DNA from: Bacteroidaceae bacterium
Lineage (GTDB): Bacteria; Bacteroidota; Bacteroidia; Bacteroidales; Bacteroidaceae
Reading direction: 5' to 3'
Assembly: GCA_028709135.1 (NCBI GenBank)
Contig: JAQVXN010000149.1
Coordinates: 1 to 5,511, forward strand
Length of the DNA stretch: 5,511 nt
Below, piece after piece: positions 1 to 5,511 of the stretch. Position 1 is the first letter of the stretch. Every line of letters begins with the position of its first letter. The notes under the pieces were generated by a model. That model was not told the origin of the DNA. It saw only the letters and a program-made list of their open reading frames with translations, and did not search any database. The position numbers and the translations under genes are program-made.

Positions 1-424
1 TTATAAGATTTTTGATAACTGGAATATTCACATACACGTACCTGAAGGTGCAGTACCAAAAGACGGTCCATCTGCGGGCATTACTATAGCTACCTCTATC
101 GCATCGGCTCTAACGCAACGAAAAGTTCTTCAAGCAGTAGCCATGACAGGTGAAATTACGCTGCGGGGAAAAGTTCTTCCCGTTGGCGGTATCAAAGAAA
201 AAATTCTTGCAGCCAAACGTGCTGGCATCACCCGCATCATTCTAAGCAAGGAGAATCAAAAAGATATCGAAGAGATACCGGAAATTTACCTTACTGGCGT
301 AGAGTTCAATTATGTTGAGAACGTAGAGGAAGTTTTCAATATTGCTCTTTTAAGTGAAAAAGTTGAGAATCCTGTTGATTTCACAGTACCCGAAGAAGAT
401 AAAAAAGAGAACAAGAACGAATGA
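1..424 (+). CDS. lon: ATP-dependent protease Lon, C-terminal part (5' end outside window)
   Basis: This is the last 140 residues of Lon, the cytoplasmic AAA+ serine protease that unfolds and degrades misfolded and regulatory proteins. The reading frame is open from base 2, so the gene begins upstream of the window. The piece is the proteolytic (S16) domain. The motif PKDGPSAG carries the catalytic serine at bases 71-73. The catalytic lysine is the second K of GGIKEK at bases 200-202. The Ser-Lys spacing of 43 residues equals that of S679 and K722 in E. coli Lon. MTGEITLRGKVLPVGG between them is near-identical to the family. After the conserved EEIPE and VENVEEVF segments comes a short charged tail (PEEDKKENKNE). 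The stop overlaps the start of tgt as ATGA, indicating translational coupling. Nothing suggests the gene is broken. Identification is very secure; only the ATPase part is unseen. Confidence 0.97.
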   Translation, partial: YKIFDNWNIHIHVPEGAVPKDGPSAGITIATSIASALTQRKVLQAVAMTGEITLRGKVLPVGGIKEKILAAKRAGITRIILSKENQKDIEEIPEIYLTGVEFNYVENVEEVFNIALLSEKVENPVDFTVPEEDKKENKNE

Positions 425-1551
425 CTTTCGATCTGCAATATTCCGACAGTCAGAGTAATGCGCGCAGTGGAATTTTCACTACAGCACATGGCAAAATAGA
501 AACGCCAATATTTATGCCTGTTGGCACAGAGGGTTCTGTTAAGGCTGTACATACAAGAGAATTACTTCAAGACATTCATGCACAGATAATTCTTGGTAAT
601 ACATATCATCTCTATTTGCGACCCGGAACTGAGATTATCCGAAAGGCTGGCGGCCTACATAAATTTAATGGATTTAATCGTCCCATGCTTACTGACAGCG
701 GCGGATTTCAAGTTTTCTCCCTAACAAATATTCGTAAGCTCAATGAGGATGGTTGTGAATTTCGCTCCCACATTGATGGTAGTAAGCATTTTTTTTCACC
801 GGAAAGCGTTATAGATATTGAGCGCGCCATCGGAGCAGATATTATGATGGCTTTTGATGAATGTCCTCCAGGCACTTCTGACTATGACTATGCCAAAAAG
901 AGTTTGCAACTCACTCACAGTTGGCTAAAACGTTGTTTCAAACATTTCAATGAAACTCAGCCGGAATATGGTTACGAACAATCATTATTCCCAATTGTAC
1001 AAGGCTGCGTGTATAAAGATTTGCGAGAAGAAAGTGCAAAATTTGCATCTGAATTTGATGCTGACGGATATGCCATTGGAGGCCTTGCTGTTGGAGAACC
1101 TACAGAAGAAATGTATAGAATGATAGAAGTCGTAAATGCCATATTGCCAAAAGAAAAACCAAGATATTTAATGGGTGTAGGAACCCCTGTAAACATATTG
1201 GAAGCTATTTCTCTGGGTGTAGATATGTTTGACTGCGTAATGCCTACGCGCAATGGACGTAATGCAATGCTGTTTACCTCGCAGGGCATCATGAACATGC
1301 GTAACCGGAAATGGCAGGACGATTTCTCTGAAATTGATGTAAACGGCACTTGCTTTGTTGATCACCAATACAGTAAAGCATACCTGCATCATTTATTCAA
1401 AGCCAAAGAACTATTGGCCATGCAAATAGCTTCAATTCACAACTTGGCTTTTTATCTTGAATTGGTTCGACAAGCTCGTCTTCATATTCGACAAGGCGAC
1501 TTTACATTCTGGAAAAATCAAATGGTATCGATTCTTCCGAATCGGCTTTAA
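421..1551 (+). CDS. tgt: Queuine/preQ1 tRNA-ribosyltransferase (tRNA-guanine transglycosylase)
   Basis: Tgt swaps guanine at the wobble position 34 of GUN-anticodon tRNAs (Asp, Asn, His, Tyr) for preQ1 in the bacterial queuosine pathway. The 376-residue TIM-barrel protein has the usual family length. Visible motifs are ETPIFMPVGT (27-36), LGNTYHLYLRPG (58-69), LTDSGGFQVFSL (90-101) with the conserved D92, AFDECPPG (144-151), PIVQG (191-195), GGLAVGEP (220-227) and GVDMFDCVMPTRNGRN (266-281) with the presumed nucleophile D271. The C-terminal zinc region is unusual. Where E. coli Tgt has Cys302, Cys304, Cys307 and His333, the aligned residues here are G309, C311, D314 and H340, so two cysteines are gone. 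From memory, other Bacteroidota Tgt proteins look similar, so this is probably lineage-typical rather than inactivating. The ATG overlaps the lon stop by 4 bases, which fixes the start; the permease gene follows after 10 bases. Confidence 0.96.
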   Translation: MTFDLQYSDSQSNARSGIFTTAHGKIETPIFMPVGTEGSVKAVHTRELLQDIHAQIILGNTYHLYLRPGTEIIRKAGGLHKFNGFNRPMLTDSGGFQVFSLTNIRKLNEDGCEFRSHIDGSKHFFSPESVIDIERAIGADIMMAFDECPPGTSDYDYAKKSLQLTHSWLKRCFKHFNETQPEYGYEQSLFPIVQGCVYKDLREESAKFASEFDADGYAIGGLAVGEPTEEMYRMIEVVNAILPKEKPRYLMGVGTPVNILEAISLGVDMFDCVMPTRNGRNAMLFTSQGIMNMRNRKWQDDFSEIDVNGTCFVDHQYSKAYLHHLFKAKELLAMQIASIHNLAFYLELVRQARLHIRQGDFTFWKNQMVSILPNRL

Positions 1552-1561
1552 TTTTGCTTTC

Positions 1562-2863
1562 ATGAAGTTTTTCAAAATTACAGCAAAAAACTTGAAACCA
1601 TCTAAGTCCTCCAAGGAATTAGATCAATCAAAGGGGACCGAAACAACATCATCTAATTCAAATTTATCGGAGAATCCTGATAATTCAAATAAATCACAGA
1701 ATCAACCAAGGCAACCTTTTATTGCCAAAATTCCGTTACTTCATAAACTTTACAATAAATATGAAGAACATCCTTGGCTTATTCATTTGGACTGGTATAT
1801 TATTAAAAAATTTATTGGGACTTTTGTTTTTTCAATTCTTCTAATTATTGCGATTGTCATTGTTTTTGACTTCAATGAACGTATTGACAAATTCACATCC
1901 AGCCATGCCCCATGGCAAAAAATCATTTTCACCTATTATTTGAATTTCATTCCATACTTTGCTAATCTACTCAGTCCTCTATTTGTTTTTATTTCTGTCA
2001 TTTTCTTCACATCCAAATTAGCAGACAATTCTGAAATCATCGCCATGCGTTCCAATGGAATGAGCTTCAACCGCCTACTAAAGCCTTATTTACTTTCTGC
2101 CGGTCTTATAGCCGTATTCAGTTTTATACTGGGAGGTTATGTTATCCCACACAGCAACGTAACGCGACTCAATTTTGAAAACAAATACATCAAAAGACAA
2201 AGGATCTCCGTTGTTGATAATTTACAATTACAAGTAGACACAGGTGTAGTAGCTTTTATCTCCTCTTATAATAGTGATACCAAAACAGGCATCAATTTTT
2301 CTTTGGACAAATTTGTAAACAAGAAACTCGTTTCTCATCTCACAGCACTTCAAATACAGTATGATACAGTTTCGGACGTCCGCTACAAATGGAAACTTTC
2401 CAATTACAGAATACGTAAACTTCGGGGCATGCACGAAGTTATTACCTCCGGTGCGCAAATGGATTCCATCATCAGTATGGAACCATCGGATCTTTTATAT
2501 ACCCGTAACCAACAAGAAACAATGACAATGCCGGAACTTACGAATTATATTCAAAAACAAAGATTACGAGGTTCTTCTAATGTAAAACTTTTTGAAGTAG
2601 AATATCATAAACGTATTGCATCCGCATTTGCCGCATTTATTCTCACAATTATAGGAGTTTCACTCTCCTGTCAAAAACGTAAAGGAGGCATGGGACTTTC
2701 TCTCGGTTTAGGATTGGCATTGAGTTTCTCATATATTCTATTCCAAACAGTATCATCCTCGTTTGCCATCAATGCAGGTTGGCCGGCAATGTTATCTGTT
2801 TGGATTCCAAATATCATTTTCATGATTATTGCATTCTTCCTTTATCGAAGAACGCCACAATAA
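1562..2863 (+). CDS. LptF/LptG-family lipopolysaccharide export permease (YjgP/YjgQ family)
   Basis: This is an inner-membrane permease of the LptF/LptG family. Together with the LptB ATPase, such proteins extract lipopolysaccharide from the inner membrane and pass it to LptC and LptA. From the ATG at 1562 it has 433 residues. By eye, six membrane segments lie near 82-104, 126-150, 174-196, 352-370, 378-399 and 408-428. A large periplasmic domain (about 200-345) separates the third from the fourth, the standard family layout. SKLADNSEIIAMRSNGMSF (151-169) is the conserved cytoplasmic region thought to contact the ATPase. The fourth segment continues into KRKGGMGLSLGLGLALSFSY. Residues 1-75 form a Ser/Asn/Lys/Gln-rich extension before LDWYIIKKFIGTF. 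No other in-frame ATG precedes the membrane domain. The frame stays open upstream to a TTG at 1457, but that lies inside tgt and is unlikely to be used. It is closer to LptG-like Bacteroidales proteins than to the second paralogue, but F versus G cannot be settled here. Confidence 0.9.
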   Translation: MKFFKITAKNLKPSKSSKELDQSKGTETTSSNSNLSENPDNSNKSQNQPRQPFIAKIPLLHKLYNKYEEHPWLIHLDWYIIKKFIGTFVFSILLIIAIVIVFDFNERIDKFTSSHAPWQKIIFTYYLNFIPYFANLLSPLFVFISVIFFTSKLADNSEIIAMRSNGMSFNRLLKPYLLSAGLIAVFSFILGGYVIPHSNVTRLNFENKYIKRQRISVVDNLQLQVDTGVVAFISSYNSDTKTGINFSLDKFVNKKLVSHLTALQIQYDTVSDVRYKWKLSNYRIRKLRGMHEVITSGAQMDSIISMEPSDLLYTRNQQETMTMPELTNYIQKQRLRGSSNVKLFEVEYHKRIASAFAAFILTIIGVSLSCQKRKGGMGLSLGLGLALSFSYILFQTVSSSFAINAGWPAMLSVWIPNIIFMIIAFFLYRRTPQ

Positions 2864-2876
2864 AAATACAACAACA

Positions 2877-4184
2877 ATGAATTTTAGTGATTTAAATTTA
2901 GATAATAGACTTATTGATGCCATAGATGCAATGCGTTTTGAGGCATGCACACCCATACAAGAACAGTCTATTCCTCCTTTATTGGAAGGACATGATCTGA
3001 TAGGTGTAGCTCAGACAGGAACAGGCAAAACAGCAGCTTATTTGTTACCTATTCTCAATCGCCTCTGCTCCGGACAATTCGAGAAAGATGCTATCAATTG
3101 TGTTATCATTTCTCCCACACGTGAATTGGCCCAACAAATTGATCAGGCCGCAGAAGGCTTCTCTTATTTTGTACCGTTTTCCAGTGTTGCCGTCTATGGT
3201 GGCAATGATGGCGTTCGCTATGAACAGGAGGTAAGAGGTTTACAGCTCGGAGCCGATATGATTATTGCTACTCCGGGACGTCTAATTAGTCACCTTAGTT
3301 TAGGTAATGTAGATTTTTCTCATGTGTCTTTCTTTGTACTTGATGAAGCAGACCGCATGTTAGATATGGGCTTTTATGATGATATCATGAAAATTGTTGG
3401 CTATCTTCCCAAGAAACGACAAACTATTATGTTTTCAGCTACCATGCCACCGCAAATTGAGAAAATGGCCAAAACCATTCTTAATAATCCGGTTGAAATA
3501 GAAATTGCGATTTCGAAACCCGCTGAAAAAATTGATCAGAGTGCATACCTCTGCTATGAACGCCAAAAAATAGGTATTCTCAGCGACATGTTTAAGAAAT
3601 CGGCGTTAAAAAGAGTTCTTATTTTTGTTTCATCAAAAGCCAAAGTTAAAGAACTCGGAATGAGTCTGCGACGAATGAATGTCAACGTAAACGAAATGCA
3701 TTCCGACCTGGATCAGAAACAGCGAGATGAAGTCATGCGAGAATTCAAAGCCGGTCATATTGATGTTCTTGTTGCTACAGATATCATTTCACGCGGTATT
3801 GATATTGATGACATTCAAACAGTTATCAACTACGATGTTCCTCACGACGTAGAAGACTATATACATCGGATTGGACGCACAGCAAGAGCAGATCGCGATG
3901 GCAACGCAATAACACTTGTCAACGAAAAAGATCTTTTTTATTTTACAAAAATAGAAAACACTTTAGAAAAGCAAATTCGTCGCAATCCTCTTCCTGAAGG
4001 ACTTGGAGAACCTCCTGCACAACATCAGTCTGCAAGAAACAACGACCATCGCCATTCTAATGTACATCCGGGCACACGTAGTTTTGGCAATACGCATCAT
4101 TCTGCAACTGAAAAACCAGTACAGGGAGATAAAAAGCAACACTCTTATCGACGGAATCGAAATAAAAGCTCGAAAACAAACTAG
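2877..4184 (+). CDS. DEAD-box ATP-dependent RNA helicase, RhlE-like
   Basis: This 435-residue cytoplasmic RNA helicase would unwind short RNA duplexes during ribosome assembly or mRNA turnover. All superfamily 2 motifs are intact: Q motif F3 and Q28 (TPIQEQSIP), motif I AQTGTGKT (45-52), Ia PTRELA (80-85), GG (108-109), TPGR (132-135), motif II DEAD (156-159), motif III SAT (187-189), motif IV around VLIFVSSK (247-254), motif V ATDIISRGID (300-309) and motif VI HRIGRTAR (330-337). The overall sequence is of RhlE type. Residues from about 381 to the end form a hydrophilic tail with many His, Asn, Arg and Lys, likely an RNA-binding extension. The ATG at 2877 is chosen because it starts 26 residues before Q28 in the usual position. 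A TTG 48 bases upstream would lie inside the permease gene. The gene follows the permease by 13 bases with an A-rich ACAACAACA leader and no Shine-Dalgarno site. Confidence 0.94.
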   Translation: MNFSDLNLDNRLIDAIDAMRFEACTPIQEQSIPPLLEGHDLIGVAQTGTGKTAAYLLPILNRLCSGQFEKDAINCVIISPTRELAQQIDQAAEGFSYFVPFSSVAVYGGNDGVRYEQEVRGLQLGADMIIATPGRLISHLSLGNVDFSHVSFFVLDEADRMLDMGFYDDIMKIVGYLPKKRQTIMFSATMPPQIEKMAKTILNNPVEIEIAISKPAEKIDQSAYLCYERQKIGILSDMFKKSALKRVLIFVSSKAKVKELGMSLRRMNVNVNEMHSDLDQKQRDEVMREFKAGHIDVLVATDIISRGIDIDDIQTVINYDVPHDVEDYIHRIGRTARADRDGNAITLVNEKDLFYFTKIENTLEKQIRRNPLPEGLGEPPAQHQSARNNDHRHSNVHPGTRSFGNTHHSATEKPVQGDKKQHSYRRNRNKSSKTN

Positions 4185-4236
4185 AAATAGATCAAAAGAA
4201 TGTGCCTCTTCCCTAATAAATTTCATTTGGAATACC

Positions 4237-4244
4237 TATCTTTG
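4237..4244 (+). promoter_or_regulatory. Bacteroidota-type promoter -7 element for the aminotransferase unit
   Basis: TATCTTTG followed by CA matches the Bacteroidota sigma-ABfr -7 consensus TAnnTTTG exactly. It lies in the intergenic gap about 80 bases before the aminotransferase ATG, so transcription would start near 4249-4252 and leave a leader of roughly 75 bases. No TTTG or TTG is present at the usual -33 distance; the sequence there is AT-rich (TAATAAA near 4214-4220). The TTTG at 4226-4229 is too close to serve. This is therefore a strong -7 with a weak -33. The assignment rests on the consensus match and the position between two units. Confidence 0.6.
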
Positions 4245-4293
4245 CATATTGATTTCAAATGAAGAAATATGGCACAAAAAATCTGCAACCATT

Positions 4294-4307
4294 ATCATTG
4301 AAATGAT
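4294..4307. repeat. Short AT-rich inverted repeat in the aminotransferase leader
   Basis: ATCATT and AATGAT are perfect reverse complements separated by GA. Drawn as RNA, this gives a five-pair stem with a TGAA loop, ending 5 bases before the AAGG of the ribosome binding site. The symmetry is real, but the stem is short and weak. It could be a protein-binding operator or chance in AT-rich DNA. It lacks the GC-rich stem and U-tract of a terminator. Confidence 0.3.
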
Positions 4308-4312
4308 TATTT

Positions 4313-4316
4313 AAGG
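4313..4316 (+). promoter_or_regulatory. Ribosome binding site of the aminotransferase gene
   Basis: AAGG (within TTAAGGTAAA) lies 8 bases before the ATG at 4325, ordinary Shine-Dalgarno spacing. The permease and helicase genes in the same window show nothing comparable. The site therefore supports 4325 as the true start and sets this gene apart as the head of a new unit. Confidence 0.55.
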
Positions 4317-4324
4317 TAAATTGT

Positions 4325-5362
4325 ATGAATTACTTGGACCGAAATGAGTTTAACTACACTCCCTCAAAAGAAGTGATAGAAGCTCTAAAAAATTTTGACA
4401 TTAATAAGCTTTGCTTCTATACACGCATTTACGACGAAGGAAAGAAAAGCATTTTATCCGTTTTTCTTTCTCAGGAATACGATATTAATGAATCGCAAAT
4501 TCTTTTGGGATATGGAGGTGAAGACATCTTGAAACAAGCTGTACATTTCTTTCTAACCGAAAATGATGGGAATAAAACCATTCTTATCCCGAAATTCTCT
4601 TGGTGGTACTACAAATCCATCGCAGACGAAGTAAACGGACGTACCCTGCAATACCCTCTTTTTGAAGAAGACAACACTTTTAAGTACGATCTAACTACTA
4701 TGCAGGAAATGGTACAACGGGAAAACCCAAAAATACTTCTGATTGCCTCCCCCAATAATCCAACAGGCAATGGACTAACCCCTCAAGAATTAGACAATCT
4801 CTTAGCCACTACTCCCGCAACAACTACTGTTGTCGTTGATGAGGCCTATGCTTCTTTCGTTTCTGCTGACACACATTATATAAAGGTATTGGTCAACAAA
4901 TATCCAAACCTTATTATTTCACGTACATTGTCTAAATTCTATGGATTACCGGGATTACGAATGGGTTTTGGTTTTATGAGTAAAGAACTCACACAATTCA
5001 GTAAATACAGCAATAAATATTTGGGCTATAATCGTATTTCTGAAGACATTGCCATTGCAGCTCTGAAATCCACTGCACATTATAGAAACATTGCTCAGCA
5101 GATGAATGAAAGTCGCATTTTGTATGAAAAAGAAATTGGCACACTTCCCGGATTTAAAGTTTATCAGTCCGTTGCCAATTTCATTCTTATTAAGTACCCC
5201 ATTCATTTAAAAGAAAATTTGCAAAAAGCCTTTGCGAACGAGGATTATAAAGTGAAATTCATGAACGAGCCTGACATCAACACTCATTTACGAATCACCT
5301 TGGGACGCCCAGAACAAAATCGCATCGTGATCGACACCATTAAAAATATCGCCACGCGATGA
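4325..5362 (+). CDS. HisC-like class I/II PLP-dependent aminotransferase
   Basis: This 345-residue cytoplasmic enzyme of PLP fold type I should move an amino group between an amino acid and a keto compound. It most resembles histidinol-phosphate aminotransferase. The cofactor site is complete: LLGYGGEDILK (60-70) for the phosphate-binding loop, ASPNNPTG (141-148) with N145, VDEAYASF (171-178) with D172 and Y175, SRTLSKFYGLPGLRMGF (199-215) with Schiff-base lysine K204 and R212, and LRITLG (322-327) with R323 as the likely carboxylate-binding arginine. The N-terminal DRNEFNYTPS (5-14) corresponds to the NENPY segment of HisC. An aromatic run FSWWYY (91-96) sits where HisC has its PTY substrate loop and suggests a different substrate. 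No his gene is adjacent. The stop overlaps a nucleotidyltransferase start as ATGA, so a role in making a nucleotide-activated compound is more likely than histidine synthesis. Other possibilities are a CobD-like enzyme or a true HisC placed outside an operon. Confidence 0.88.
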   Translation: MNYLDRNEFNYTPSKEVIEALKNFDINKLCFYTRIYDEGKKSILSVFLSQEYDINESQILLGYGGEDILKQAVHFFLTENDGNKTILIPKFSWWYYKSIADEVNGRTLQYPLFEEDNTFKYDLTTMQEMVQRENPKILLIASPNNPTGNGLTPQELDNLLATTPATTTVVVDEAYASFVSADTHYIKVLVNKYPNLIISRTLSKFYGLPGLRMGFGFMSKELTQFSKYSNKYLGYNRISEDIAIAALKSTAHYRNIAQQMNESRILYEKEIGTLPGFKVYQSVANFILIKYPIHLKENLQKAFANEDYKVKFMNEPDINTHLRITLGRPEQNRIVIDTIKNIATR

Positions 5363-5511
5363 AAGCAGTCATTTTAGCAGCCGGTATTGCTTCCAGGCTT
5401 CGTCCCCTAACAGACACCCAGCCAAAATGCCTGCTTAAAATTGGCACGCGCTCCCTCTTACAACGCACTTTCGAAGCTCTCATTCAAAACAATATTCACG
5501 AATTTATCGTT
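5359..5511 (+). CDS. Sugar-phosphate/phosphocholine-type nucleotidyltransferase, N-terminal part (3' end outside window)
   Basis: The first 51 residues of a nucleotidyltransferase of the GT-A-like Rossmann fold are present; the frame is still open at the window edge. Such enzymes join NTP to a phosphorylated sugar or alcohol and release pyrophosphate. The signature is MKAVILAAG (1-9), then SRLRPLT (12-18) and PKCLLKIG (22-29). It includes the arginine-rich nucleotide-binding loop and the conserved lysine of the PK motif. The loop reads GIASRLRPLT, where RfbA/RmlA-type enzymes have GxGTRLxPLT. A GIASRL loop followed by PKCLLKIG reminds me of LicC-like phosphocholine cytidylyltransferases, but the substrate-determining part lies beyond the window. 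The ATG overlaps the aminotransferase stop by 4 bases (ATGA), so translation is probably coupled. The family call is secure; the nucleotide and substrate are not known. Confidence 0.87.
   Translation, partial: MKAVILAAGIASRLRPLTDTQPKCLLKIGTRSLLQRTFEALIQNNIHEFIV

Noticed and set aside
972..1349. Long minus-strand open frame opposite tgt
   Set aside because: It is fully antisense to a well-conserved gene, with no recognisable protein features; it is a shadow of tgt codon composition. The shorter minus-strand frames at 310-552, 1168-1392, 1432-1614, 2228-2458, 3963-4226 and 4955-5206 are rejected for the same reason.
1457..1561. Upstream TTG start for the permease, inside tgt
   Set aside because: The extra 35 codons lie wholly in tgt coding sequence. 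The ATG at 1562, 10 bases after the tgt stop, is the simpler start.
2829..2876. Upstream TTG start for the helicase
   Set aside because: It would add 16 residues (HSSFIEERHNKNTTT type) encoded by the permease end. The ATG at 2877 gives the normal distance to the Q motif.
4185..4236. Possible terminator after the helicase gene
   Set aside because: No GC-rich stem followed by a T-run is visible. The palindrome at 4294-4307 is downstream of the predicted promoter and too weak to be an intrinsic terminator.
4003..4314. A 103-codon + strand open frame running from the helicase tail into the intergenic gap
   Set aside because: It overlaps the helicase gene for most of its length in another frame, has no ribosome binding site, and its product has no recognisable domain. 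The promoter and leader of the next gene explain the non-overlapping part.
4250..4324. Histidine attenuator or riboswitch in the aminotransferase leader
   Set aside because: There is no run of His codons in a short leader frame, and at about 75 bases with one weak stem it lacks the structure expected of a riboswitch or T-box.

Overview
The window is AT-rich chromosomal DNA, most likely from a member of the Bacteroidota, probably Bacteroidales. Three observations support this. The protein sequences resemble Bacteroidales Lon, Tgt, LptF/G-family permease and RhlE-type helicase, in a gene order I recall from that group. The only clear promoter element matches the Bacteroidota -7 consensus (TAnnTTTG). 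The first transcription unit largely lacks Shine-Dalgarno sites. Genus cannot be fixed from the sequence alone. All six genes lie on the + strand, and no tRNA, rRNA, CRISPR array, insertion sequence or phage gene is visible.

Bases 1-4184 form a tight run of four genes. They are the 3' end of lon (proteolytic domain, complete active-site Ser/Lys dyad), tgt (queuine tRNA-ribosyltransferase), an LptF/LptG-family permease and a DEAD-box RNA helicase of RhlE type. Junctions are a 4-base ATGA overlap, a 10-base gap and a 13-base gap, with no terminator-like hairpin between them, so they are probably co-transcribed. The products act in protein quality control, tRNA wobble-base modification, lipopolysaccharide export and RNA remodelling. 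They share housekeeping character rather than one pathway.

Bases 4185-4324 are a 140-base intergenic gap holding a TATCTTTG promoter element, a short AT-rich palindrome and an AAGG ribosome binding site. They start a second unit (4325 to the window end). It comprises a HisC-like fold-type I PLP aminotransferase and, overlapping it by ATGA, the first 51 codons of a sugar-phosphate/phosphocholine-type nucleotidyltransferase. No histidine-biosynthesis gene is adjacent. The coupling points instead to a nucleotide-activated amino compound or cell-envelope precursor, but the substrate is unknown.

The window is mostly conserved core genome. The points most worth following are the aminotransferase-nucleotidyltransferase pair, the loss of two of the four canonical zinc ligands in Tgt, and a long polar low-complexity N-terminal extension on the permease.
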